Assembly: GCA_023846275.1 (NCBI GenBank)
Contig: JAIUJO010000160.1
Location: 1,142,015 to 1,206,014 of the forward strand
From: Vanilla planifolia
Taxonomy: Eukaryota; Streptophyta; Magnoliopsida; Asparagales; Orchidaceae
DNA: 64,000 bases
Direction of reading: 5' to 3'
The position numbers were made by a program, and so were the translations under genes. Each line of letters starts with the position of its first letter. Position 1 is the stretch's first letter. Below, one piece after another: positions 26,584-35,110 of the stretch. Under the pieces are notes generated by a model. That model saw nothing but the letters and a program-made list of their open reading frames with translations. It was not told where the DNA came from and made no database searches.

Positions 26584-27312
26584 TTCTTAAGGAGACAATC
26601 ATTAGGCATTTCTTCTATAAAATAACAACATCCATGCCCAATCATAATCAAACCTAAGCTAGTGTGGTTCCTAAATTTAAAGCTTATGTAGTTTTGCAAG
26701 TGTCTCAAAATTTTAGGACCTATTAAGGCAATTCTTACTTTGTGAATTTGTCTAACTTGCATAATAAATGTAATACTTAGCACTTTTAGATTAGGTCAGA
26801 TTGTTAAACATTTTTATACTTGCTTAGATTGACCAACATTAATAGTTTACAACTTGCTGGAAAATGTGCACCATTGTCTTAAAAGTATTCAAACCTTTTT
26901 GGAAAGTTAAGACTAAAGCTTCACCATGACATTTTTTTATGAAATTTCATTTTTTTGATCATATAATTTATTGTTAAGAATGAAAATGTTTGAGTTTATG
27001 AGCTTATCGTTAGCTCATAATTGACTTAGGAATTTAAAAAAAAAACAGGAAAATTTTGGTTAAGTGGGATAATAACATAGAATGACTTAACCAATAATAG
27101 ATTTTGTAAGATAACTGATTTAAATAAGTTTTGACAAGAAACTCTTATGCCTAGGTGGAAAGAAACAAGAATTTGTGGTTCGAATTTATTTTTTTCTTAA
27201 ATTTGCATCTATTTTCTTTCATAAGAATTAAAAATAAGATTATCATAGGTTGTTTTAAATGATTAGAGTTTGAAAAAAAATAATGTTAATTTAATGGCAA
27301 TGTATTTTAACA

Positions 27313-27413
27313 GACATAGCTATATCGTTATTATATAAAATAGAGAATATGAGTTTGGTCTATATGTCCAACATAAGAAAACAAATCAAACAATGCATGT
27401 AGTGTTTGATGAT
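27313..27413 (+). pseudogene. Copia integrase C-terminal tail remnant
   Basis: One frame gives DIAISLLYK then LVYMSNIRKQIK. After a one-base shift the text continues as TMHVVFDD and stops at 27,414. In plant copia polyproteins the integrase ends with a segment of the form D-E-G-I-F-L-G-Y, then V-Y-N-x-R-T, then a V-V-F-D-D/E motif with this spacing. Integrase inserts the cDNA, and the catalytic core upstream of this tail is not recognisable here. Confidence 0.68.
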
Positions 27414-27536
27414 TGAATTAATAAAATAATTAACAGAAGTTCTAACAATTAGCTAGAGGCAATTATGAACTTGTAAATGTGGAAATAAAAAAGTAAATGA
27501 GATAAAAAAGAAAATGGAGAAAAAGCTAATAAACAA

Positions 27537-27810
27537 CTACCTTGAGCTTGCAAATTTTAAAATACACAGGAATTTATCTAATGATATATTAATCAAGTAG
27601 TTAGAATAGTACATTTTAATCCTCCACAGCAAAAATTTGTTGAAGAAGCCCTTAAGAGTATAGGTTCATGCCATGAATTGATAGTTATATAAATGTGAGA
27701 GAAGTATAATAATTAGTCCCTAAACATATTTATTGATAATTGATTACAGAAAAATTAGTATTGAAGAATAAATTACTGAAAACATAGTAACCATTCTACA
27801 AATAACTATG
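27537..27810 (+). pseudogene. Copia linker and start of reverse transcriptase
   Basis: From 27,537 one frame reads LP-stop-ACKF, NTQEFI, INQVV, then KFVEEALKSIG and HELIVI up to 27,690. It aligns with the conserved copia stretch of the form L-P-K-A-W-K-F, H-P-x-D-x-I-I-G-D, then E-P-K-x-V-x-E-A-L, then E-E-L-N that leads into RT. After a frameshift, 27,701-27,718 gives EV, two stops, LVP, matching E-V-W-E-L-V-P. About 27,745-27,775 gives LVLKNKL, matching W-V-F-R-N-K-L. The palm motifs, including Y-V-D-D, are absent. At least five in-frame stops show that this is a dead copy. Confidence 0.78.
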
Positions 27811-27824
27811 TTTTTTTTGCTAAG

Positions 27825-27972
27825 AGCATGTAATTAACTTCATTGTTACAAGAAAAGTCACAAAGCTTTTAGTATACACTTTATTAGAGATCATGCTATT
27901 GAACTATGACTACAAATAGAATGTGTAACTTAGAAGTAAGAACTGGTCAATATATTTTTAAAACCTCTAAAA
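27825..27972 (+). pseudogene. Copia RNase H C-terminal end
   Basis: From 27,877 a single frame reads HFIRDHAIEL, stop, LQIECVT, then ELVNIFLKPL. This matches the closing motif of copia RNase H, where H-H-F-I-R-D-H is followed by I-E-F-V and Q-L-A-D-I-F-T-K-P-L. Just upstream, 27,825-27,875 keeps pieces of the N-P-x-x-H-S-R-T-K-H segment in shifted frames. This is the most diagnostic copia fragment in the window. It marks the end of pol, and the polypurine tracts follow at the expected side. Three stops interrupt the frame. Confidence 0.85.
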
Positions 27973-28012
27973 TGGTGTAACAGAAATTGTATAAGTTGCA
28001 CCACCCTCCCTA

Positions 28013-28032
28013 TGGTGCCAAAGGGGGAGAAT
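28013..28032 (+). promoter_or_regulatory. Polypurine tract, upstream copy
   Basis: The word gccaaagggggagaatg lies about 40 bp after the end of the pol remnant. AAAGGGGGAGA-type words prime plus-strand cDNA synthesis in plant copia elements and occur in several copies in Sireviruses. Degraded relatives (gtaaaggggaac, aaaaaggagt) lie nearby at about 28,064-28,090. Confidence 0.65.
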
Positions 28033-28205
28033 GATCATGGTAAAAGTTAGAAATGTCATGAAGTAAAGGGGAACATGTAGCAAAAAGGAGTATGAAGTGT
28101 GTGGGAGCAAACATTTTTCTTTTTCAATACCTCTTATTTTAATAATATTTCTTAAGTACATGTTATTACATGTTATAATGTCTTAAAAAAGTTTTCACAT
28201 GTTAT

Positions 28206-28224
28206 CATCAAAAAGAGGAGATTA
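28206..28224 (+). promoter_or_regulatory. Polypurine tract before presumed 3' LTR
   Basis: The word tcatcaaaaagaggagatta resembles the tcatcaaaaagggggagatt sequence found directly before the 3' LTR of many plant copia elements, with one G-to-A difference in the G run. The presumed LTR would start at about 28,223. Confidence 0.65.
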
Positions 28225-28810
28225 TTATACCACCATTATGTTTGATGTGTCAGGTCATAAATTTTTAGCATTTTATTTAAATTGGTTTAGTTATCACAAA
28301 TTAGCTTAGTCATGAGGAAACTAGCTCTACATTTTGAAGATGGTGAATTAGAGGTCCCCAAACTACCTTTGTTTATTTAACAAGATTCAATAATTGAAGG
28401 CATTCATCAAAAAATTAAAAAGATTTTCTTTTTGCTATGTAATGGAATGTCAGCTTGTTGATTACTAATGATAGAGCACATGTCTCCATTTAAGTCCTAC
28501 TTAGGCATATAAAGTCTTCAATGAATTTCTTTATTTATGAAACATCTAGGACTTTACTTTTCAATCACTTAATCTTATTTTTGGCTATAACTACCTTTTC
28601 CAACTTTACCAAGTTTCCTTCTAAATTTATTGTTGAATTTTGCTTAAAGGAAAAAAATAAAATTGTTAAATTTTTGTAATTAAAAATTTTTTAAGCAACA
28701 CTACAAGTACAAAGTAATAGGGCAAATCAAGCCCTTGAGGAACAAGGAAGCCTCAGGTAAGGAGACTAGCGAAAACCAAGTACACTTGTAATAAATCTTA
28801 ATCTGTGTGA
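28225..28810 (+). other. Presumed 3' LTR region of the copia element
   Basis: This stretch follows the polypurine tract directly, so the U3 of a 3' LTR is expected here. It contains a TATA-like catataaag at about 28,506. I could not find a matching 5' LTR upstream, nor a clear end, so the extent is a guess. The later part (28,720-28,800) is less AT-rich. Confidence 0.3.
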
Positions 28811-29129
28811 AGCTTTGCGTTAATCAAGAACCATTTCAATTGTTTCATGGGAAGGCATGGATCAGTTATATAATCCATAATCATATAGGAATACAGGTGG
28901 CACAAGTTTCTAGTCATTTTATAAGTCATTAATAGATAGTATAAAGAGAAAAAATCCTTGGAATCGTATAAGTGGCATTAATGTTTGATCTTATTTTAGC
29001 ACCAACCCATAACAATAGTGTCTACATGTTACATCTCACCATCTTGTTGTGTATCAGAAGGAGGATATTTTTGTTTTTTTAGGCAATGAATTATGGCTCG
29101 ACATTGGATGGAAAAAATAATATTTAACT
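28811..29129. other. Unclassified decayed sequence
   Basis: I see no domain, tandem repeat or RNA gene here. It may be the rest of the copia LTR or flanking DNA. Confidence 0.4.
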
Positions 29130-29185
29130 TAGTTGGTCAACCTTGAATGATTTTGCTGTTTGAAATAATAAATCATAGAATTTGA

Positions 29186-29380
29186 TAGCCCAAATCTTCT
29201 AATTTTTTAATCCAAAATCTGAGATCAATTTGTTTCGTTACAATTGATTGTTTGAATGACCCAAATCTCATCCAATGTGATTAGATCGACCACATTTAAT
29301 CCACATTGATGAAATCATCCATATCTTATTAGGTTTTCTAAACTTTGATATAATAGCCCAGATCATCTCCAATCAGATTT
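29186..29380 (+). repeat. Short diverged direct repeats, LTR-like
   Basis: Three related words occur at 29,186 (tagcccaaatctt), 29,258 (gacccaaatctcatccaatg) and 29,353 (tagcccagatcatctccaat), each followed by an aga/ttaga-rich word. Series of 'gcccagat... ccaatc' words are common in LTRs of large plant Ty3/gypsy elements. I could not pair this with a second LTR. It might be the 5' LTR area of the gypsy element that starts near 31.4 kb. Confidence 0.4.
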
Positions 29381-30128
29381 AATAGTCTAGCCGATCCTCC
29401 TAAACTACTATTTCCCATAGCAATTGGTTAGGCCATTGAATAGTTGCTTTGGAAGAAATTTTTAAGCTATTTGGAAGAGCATTTTAGTATATCTTGTAGT
29501 AACTCATGAAAGAGTGCTCATTTAAATTCTAACAACCACGATCAAAATTTTTCCACAAAAACCCAATCATTATTAATGATACATCTAATTATTATGAACA
29601 ATATTTGAAGAAGTTAAAGATGGTTTGCATGATTTTGTACTGGTGCAAAATAACTTCGCAATACACTATGACATAGTAGTTCTCATAATGCAATTTTTCA
29701 GCCTAACACTTAGAAACTTTCATTTTCTTACTTCTATTAAGAATTTTTCTCACTTTATAGATTTATCTATTCATGAACAAGCATAAGAAACATTATATTA
29801 CTTTATCAAAAATTTATTTCCTTGATGTTTTTTCATTTTGTAATGGATGGGGCAATCCAACATTCTTCTGTCCTTTATCAAAAATTTATCACAAAATTCT
29901 AAATTGTTGCTAAACCCACAAAAGCTAGTAGGCTTGAGATGTATCTTAAAGGAAGCCTCGAGTAAGCTAGAGGTGAATAGTAAGGGGAAATCCCAAGTTG
30001 TAATTTTCTTAATAATGGTGTGTTTGTTTGACCTCTATTAGGAGTAGATGTTGCTTATCGATTAAACCAATCCACAAAAAAATTTGATGTACCACCTTAA
30101 TTTTTATTCACCTTTCTTCACAAAAAAA

Positions 30129-30169
<41 letters not shown>

Positions 30170-31440
30170 CAAGTTTGTCAAAAAACATAAGATTTTTTTT
30201 ATAAAAAAATATTTGAAAAATGAATGCAATAAAAATAATAAAAGTGTTATACAACTCATAATCACCCCCACCACTTCAAGGATTCACACACACTTGTTTT
30301 ACCTCACATACTACTAATAAAGATAAACTATGCTTTACTTACTTTTTTATGACTCACAAAGTTGAGTCCACTTAAATGCTCTTGAAATGGTAGAAATTTA
30401 TTTAATTTTGTTCAAAACGAGATCAAGATGTTCAATGGGCATTTAGTATTCTAGATATTCAATCTTTTTTTCATAATGAAACCTATGCTTTTGATTTCTT
30501 TTTGACCTAATTTAATGGTGAAGTTTCCATCAATTGTGACTGTCCATATGTTGCTTTCATTGTGATTAAACAAATTTGTGTGATTTAAGTTCATCTCTTA
30601 TCTTCTTTCCATGTGTTTCCTACCATCAAAAATGTGAAATTTGATTCCTAATGTCATATTCTTTGCTTTCATGTAGCTTAAGCACAATAGTTTTTTTCAA
30701 ATTAAATTTTATATATTTCTAAGAATATGGACAATGCCATTTGAAGCTTTTTTTGGTAGCAATTCATTTTCTTTTGTTGGATGGCCAACGTTTTTCATAT
30801 TAATGTGATGGAGGTTTTGTGAATTCTTGGAGTGAATACAAAGGAAACCATTAATGATTTTCTCAACTATATTTACTATTTCAAGTAGGTGATTAACTAT
30901 GATTAGAGAGCAAATTGGTATTGAGGTAGGACCAATCTTCCTAAGAGTATGTCTATCAATAATAGTAAATAATTTGTTCTTTCAACTTAGCACATTATTA
31001 TTACTTTTATCTAGTAGGAATTGAAAATATGCAATTTTCTTCCAACTTGTATTAATTGAATAAACTAAGAAATTTATGGGCTGTTTGGTGCAAGGAATTT
31101 AAGTGATTGCATTGCATAAGTTGATTGCAAGGTTTATATGTTTCATCATCATTGCATTTTGAAATAATGGTGTAGAGTATCTATGTTACAAATGGTTAAG
31201 ACGTGAAGACAATAATGGCTTCAATGTGTGATGGACATGCTCAATGAGAGCCCTAGATAGTATTACTTGTTACTTCTATCACACCTCAAATATAGCATAA
31301 GGCTCAAGTCGAGCCATTTTGGAAGCTTTCATACATTTAAATCCATAGGTCTTTGATGGAAAAACAAAGCAAGTTATTGTAGTAAGTAGATGATTTAGTT
31401 GGTGTTTAGGATCTATTTGAATCCATGTGATGCTTAGCTA
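29381..31440. other. Unclassified sequence before the gypsy gag
   Basis: This is AT-rich, decayed DNA with no domain in six frames. It holds the TA microsatellite at about 30,132-30,168 and may contain the LTR and leader of the gypsy element whose gag becomes readable near 31,449. I found no primer-binding site. Confidence 0.4.
30132..30168. repeat. (TA)n microsatellite
   Basis: A perfect TA dinucleotide run of about 18 repeats is flanked by poly-A-rich DNA. A 77-codon open frame crosses it (run of Ile-Tyr), which is an artefact of the repeat. Confidence 0.95.
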
Positions 31441-31448
31441 AGAGAAAA

Positions 31449-31660
31449 ATTGCCCTTATAGAGTTGATTCTAAATTGAGAGTCCACTGCATTGTCGAAAG
31501 CCAAGCCTCAAACAATGTTTGGGGATACCAAAATAGTGATGTGCTGTGGATGAATTTTGTAATTTTATTTAGGGAGTGCTTTGTGCCTAAGTTGCCCATG
31601 GCCTAGATTATGAGTTGGTTTAGACATCTTAATCAAAAGTTAATCATTCTTACTAACTAT
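31449..31660 (+). pseudogene. Gypsy Gag core remnant
   Basis: One frame is open from about 31,449 to the stop at 31,604. It reads KLRVHCIVESQASNNVW, then WMNFVILFRECFVPK, and after the stop WFRHLNQ. This follows the retrotransposon Gag pattern of K-V-R-x-A, a stretch ending in A-x-x-W-W, then T-W-x-x-F-x-x-x-F-R-x-x-F-V-P and F-x-x-L-x-Q. Gag forms the virus-like particle that packages the RNA. Further pieces at about 31,755-31,830 (SQFTQY, DLVELTKLIEQE) fit the next conserved part. The Trp-Trp pair is only half preserved (VW). Confidence 0.68.
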
Positions 31661-32016
31661 TCATCTAGAATTTCAAATTAAAATGTAACTCTTCTATATT
31701 GCATGTTCTAATGATACTCAATGTCAACATTTCATGAATGCACTCAGGAAAGAAACAACTACTTCTCAATTTACTCAATATTAAGACTTGGTAGAGCTTA
31801 CTAAGTTAATTGAGCAGGAGGAATGACATGTAGATTGTTTTGGAATGGTTGAGAAAAAAAGGAAAAATCTTACATTCTCATTGAATGTGAGGATTGGAAA
31901 GGTTCATTAAAAAAATATGGTAAAATATTTTTGATCATCATGTTTAGTGTGCATCCATTCTTTCATTGCTAATTAGAGAGTAGTAGATATAGAGGACTAG
32001 GTATTAGTTTTAGGGA

Positions 32017-32105
32017 TGCAGTGGATGTGATAGTGAGCATAGTGGTTCTTTATTGCGAAGATTTGTTTTGATGGGTTGAAGCCCAATCACAAGATATCAA
32101 CTTGT
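32017..32105 (+). pseudogene. Paired Gag zinc knuckle remnant
   Basis: 32,017-32,046 reads CSGCDSEHSG. After a frameshift, 32,064-32,105 reads CFDGLKPNHKISTC. The second has the exact spacing of CX2CX4HX4C, with Gly in place of the second Cys. A first C-x2-C-x3-H-S-G half followed by a full knuckle is typical of Del/Tekay-type plant gypsy Gag proteins. Knuckles bind the genomic RNA. Confidence 0.6.
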
Positions 32106-32349
32106 CTTGATGGGTAGAAGATATTTGTGAAGGGCAAGTGGAAGTCTATTCAAATGCCCAAAAACAATTATAAAGCCTTTAGATGTTATCACCAGTAGAA
32201 TTTTATTCTGGAGGCTTTTTAATAATCCGTTTGATACTACTTCCCCACATTCTTTTATTTTTTAGCTTTCTTAAGATAAGATTATAGATTATAAATGTTT
32301 TTTTATTACCATTTATGATGGTGAAAATACTTTTTTAATGTTTACATTA

Positions 32350-32470
32350 TTGTTTGTTATAGATTTTAATGTGGTACTATTAATTAGGGTGAGGGATTTG
32401 AGGCTATGCTTATTATATGGATGAATTGCACCCCCTAGTAGAGGTTGGTGATTCCTTATTATAAAAAGAA
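32350..32470 (+). pseudogene. Gypsy protease end remnant
   Basis: At about 32,361-32,397 one frame gives DFNVVLLIR, resembling D-F-D-V-I-L-G-M-D-W-L, which closes the aspartic protease of Ty3/gypsy elements. A later NCTP piece (about 32,424) recalls the I-D-C segment that follows. The catalytic D-S/T-G-A is not visible. The location between the knuckle and RT supports the call. Confidence 0.4.
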
Positions 32471-32700
32471 GGTCAAAATCTATCTATAAGTTTCCTTGAT
32501 GTGATGCAATTTAGAGTCAACTGATAGGATCCTATGCTTTAAGCTATCTACTCAGAGTTTTTTCATAGTGATTTTCAACAATGATACCAACTTTTCGTGA
32601 TATGTGATTAGAAACTATAGCCTTTTTGGACACCTTAATTGCACAAGGCTATGTAAATTTTTTTCTTAGATGAATTAGTTTCTCTATTATTGGAGCCATA

Positions 32701-33310
32701 AGTTTAGTTTTTCATTGTCCTAGAAACAAAAGCTTCCTTTACTTCCAAAGTAGTTTATCATGTTAGTGTTGTCAAATTTTAAGAGCTAAATATTCAATTA
32801 TAAGATTTTATGAATGAAGGTATGATTTGTTATAGCTTTTCTCCATTAAGTGCCTTTGCCATTTTGATTTTAAAGGACCATTTTTAGCATATGCATGTGG
32901 ACCACTAGGCAGTTAATAAAGTAGCAAGCAAGAACTAATAACCCTTACCAAGAATTGTTGATTTGTTGGATCAACTTAATTGTTCCAAATTCTACATTAA
33001 AATAGATAATCAATCATGATATCATGAGATCCAAATTTTAGAGGAAGATATACCAATGATTACATTCAAACTATTGAACAAGCATTTTTAATACCCCATG
33101 TTGCCCATTACATAGTCTAATTCAGTTATGGTATTTATGTATTTTACGATTGACATCTTGTAATCATCCCTAGATAGTTTTATCTACGTTTATTGTTGAA
33201 TCTTGTTTGCATTCTAGGGGTAGAAAAATTAACAAAAAATTTCTTAAGTGCTCCTTTTTCTTTTATCAATATGTTTTCCATAGTCACATTATCAATCCTA
33301 AGGACTCCAA
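32701..33310 (+). pseudogene. Gypsy reverse transcriptase remnant
   Basis: A single frame runs from 32,771 to 33,070 with seven stops. It reads ELNIQL, EGMICYSFSPLSA, MHVDH, AVNKV, PLPRIVDLLDQL, KFYIKID, YHEIQILEEDIP and ITFK. These match, in order, the RT segments G-F-I-x-P-S-x-S-P, M-C-V-D-Y-R-x-L-N-K, P-L-P-R-I-D-D-L-x-D-Q-L, K-I-D-L-x-S-G-Y-H-Q and E-x-D-I-P-K-T-A-F. The next part is shortened by about 70 bp, then SNSVM and IDIL keep traces of the F-I-D-D-I-L active site (about 33,118-33,164). From 33,237 another open stretch reads KCSFFFYQY and HSHIINPK, matching K-C-x-F and Y-L-G-H-I-I-S. Upstream, 32,701-32,760 keeps traces of the P-x-x-x-x-P-Y-R approach. Confidence 0.92.
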
Positions 33311-33379
33311 CGAATCCCATCAAGATTTGAACTATCACTGAGTGTGACACATTTACTCTAGTTTTACATATCCATACTT

Positions 33380-33560
33380 GTTATGCTTTGTTTATAATTA
33401 ACATATTCATTTTTGTGTAATTTCTCTAGGACTATAACACTTGTTACTAAGTTGATAAAGTAAAGTGTGGTTTTCTCTTGGACAAATCACTATGAGCAAA
33501 GTTTTTGTGAACAAATGGATTTCATGAATATTAATTCTATGAGTGGCCCAAAAAATGCTC
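33380..33560 (+). pseudogene. Gypsy RT thumb to RNase H linker
   Basis: One frame reads FLCNFSRTITLVTKLIK, stop, VVFSWTNHYEQSF. It matches the Ty3/gypsy stretch F-x-x-x-F-S-x-I-A-x-P-L-T-x-L-x-K-K, then F-x-W-T-x-x-x-x-x-x-F that links RT to RNase H. The N-terminal L-G-L-x-x-Y-Y-R part is degraded (about 33,383-33,409). The following RNase H catalytic part (D-A-S) is not recognisable. Confidence 0.85.
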
Positions 33561-34564
33561 CAATAATAAATCGCTCACTTCCTTAGTAGTACTTCTTATT
33601 AAATGTAACTGAATGAATGCATATGCATCCAGACGCTTGCATCAACATAACTATAACAAAAATTACTTGACTTCGAGTTTGTAGAAGTCGTGTTTTCTCT
33701 TATGTTATTGACATACCACTGGTATAAGGTGTAGGATTGGCTTTTAACAATTCAAAAAGTCTTTAAATATTTCTTTTCTAGAAGTGAGCTTAACCTGAGG
33801 TCTTGAGGAGTTCTTAGTGTGTGTTTAATATAAGGAAGATTAAGTGCAAGAGCTTGCCCATAGTGAAATTGCTATGAAATAATGAGGAAAAATAACAAAC
33901 TAACCAACAGGAAGATAACGAGGTCTGCTATAGATTTTTATTGCTATTTTCTTGATTTTGGTGATAGTAATTCTAGGAAGACAGTCAAACAACTCAGTTT
34001 AGAAAGCAGAACATTTAGATGACTTAGGGTCCATTTTTTATTACACTTCATTTAATAATGTCCTTTCAAAAATAACTTATTAAACTGCTAGTTATAATTT
34101 GGTATTCGAAGGACATTGATAAATATTACTTATTCTTATTTGGATCATACATTCTCTTAATTTATTTGAACCTTGAGCTAGAGTCCTATATGACTTTTTT
34201 GATAAAAATTAAAAAGTTTAAGGAAAATTTATTAAAAGAGGACTAAAAATATAAATTCAATTCATGAATAATAATTGGTGTTGTGTGAACCATAACCATT
34301 TTTGTGACTCTTTCTTGAACCTCAAAACTATTAAGTTATTGTAACATTTAATATTAATGGCACAAGTGATGGTTTCTTTATTAGATTTGAAAAAATTGCC
34401 ATAAGAAGGGAAAATGCTTATTCTATTAATATTAAAAAATCTCTTATACTTCCATACGTTCTTTGAACATAGAATCTCACAAATTTCTTCATCTTTTGCG
34501 AAACACTAATTCATGACTTCTTATAGCCAAGACTTTTTATCACATCAAGCAAATCTTATAACTT

Positions 34565-34625
34565 GATTTCCTTTCTAAACTAATTGTACTGGTGGATATT
34601 TTGAGATCTCTTGAGATCCTAAATG
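34565..34625 (+). pseudogene. Possible integrase VVDR-segment fragment
   Basis: The translation KLIVLVDILRSLEIL resembles the I-x-V-V-V-D-R-x-T-K-x-A-H-F segment of Ty3/gypsy integrase. It lies between the RNase H linker and the SDNG fragment, which is the right order. The match is short, and the distance to SDNG is longer than usual, so an insertion would be required. Confidence 0.35.
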
Positions 34626-35004
34626 GCTTTATGATAGGTAGTAAACGTTTATTTTTTAGGTTAGAAACTTTGGACACTCAGATTTATGCCTTATAAGAGA
34701 TATAAGGATTCATGAAGCACTTGGATCGATAAGTAAGAAAATGTTCAGCCAAGCCACAAGAAATTGTAAAGAGTTAAGATTAGGAAAGGGTTGGCAAGAT
34801 GGAAGATTATCTTGGTGATGCATGATTGTTGAATAGAGAGTTTTAGATTTTCTTAAAAATCCAACAAAGTTTAAGTATATCGGCTTGGTAACACTTACAT
34901 TGGCATTAAAAATAATTTACAGCTTTTGATGAATTCTTAGATTAACATTTCAAAGAAAATGAGCCCATAGGTAGCTATAAACATACAAGTTTAGGGTTGA
35001 GTAC

Positions 35005-35110
35005 CTCTCGGATAATGGATATTGAGATAAGGTTTATTTTGGATTTTTTATGATGATCTTTGGGATTCAGTTTAATCATGTGAAACACAACAAATAATGA
35101 TTTGAGGAAC
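35005..35110 (+). pseudogene. Integrase core (SDNG segment) remnant
   Basis: One frame reads LSDNGY, stop, DKVYFGFFMM, then FGIQFNHVKHN. It matches the retroviral-type integrase core around its second catalytic Asp: S-D-N-G, then F-x-x-F-x-x-x-x-G-I-x-x-x-x-S-x-x-H-P-Q. The distance from the end of RT (about 1.7 kb) suits the gypsy element. SDNG is also usual in copia and in Athila-type gypsy elements, so the clade assignment is open. Confidence 0.6.

Larger units (their letters stand above)
26329..28224 (+). mobile_element. Decayed, deleted Sirevirus-like Ty1/copia element
   Basis: Recognisable fragments occur on one strand in copia order: a gag zinc knuckle (about 26,500), an integrase C-terminal tail (27,313-27,413), the linker and start of RT (27,537-27,810), the end of RNase H (27,825-27,972), and two polypurine-rich tracts (28,015 and 28,206). 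Copia order is gag, protease, integrase, RT, RNase H. Most of protease, the integrase core and the middle of RT are missing, so large internal deletions are likely: the RT-start-to-RNase-H distance is about 0.1 kb instead of well over 1 kb. Stops and frameshifts are frequent. Repeated polypurine tracts before the 3' LTR are a known Sirevirus trait. I did not find a full LTR pair, so the outer ends are uncertain. Confidence 0.82.
31449..35110 (+). mobile_element. Decayed Ty3/gypsy retrotransposon
   Basis: Fragments of gag, paired zinc knuckles, the end of protease, RT, the RT-RNase H connection and the integrase core occur in Ty3/gypsy order (gag-PR-RT-RH-IN) on the + strand over about 3.7 kb. 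Spacing is close to that of a full element. Every domain has stops or frameshifts. The two-part knuckle (C-x2-C-x3-H-S-G then C-x2-x-x4-H-x4-C) points to the Del/Tekay chromovirus group; this is inference, and the RT fits several Ty3 clades. The LTRs and the 3' end were not found. The element lies between two satellite blocks and close to a copia element and a LINE. Confidence 0.88.

Noticed and set aside
27967-28161. Minus-strand frame of 64 codons across the polypurine tract
   Set aside because: It is the antisense of the copia 3' untranslated region and has no domain.
30084-30317. Open frame of 77 codons with an Ile-Tyr repeat
   Set aside because: The repeat is the translation of the TA microsatellite; the rest has no recognisable features.
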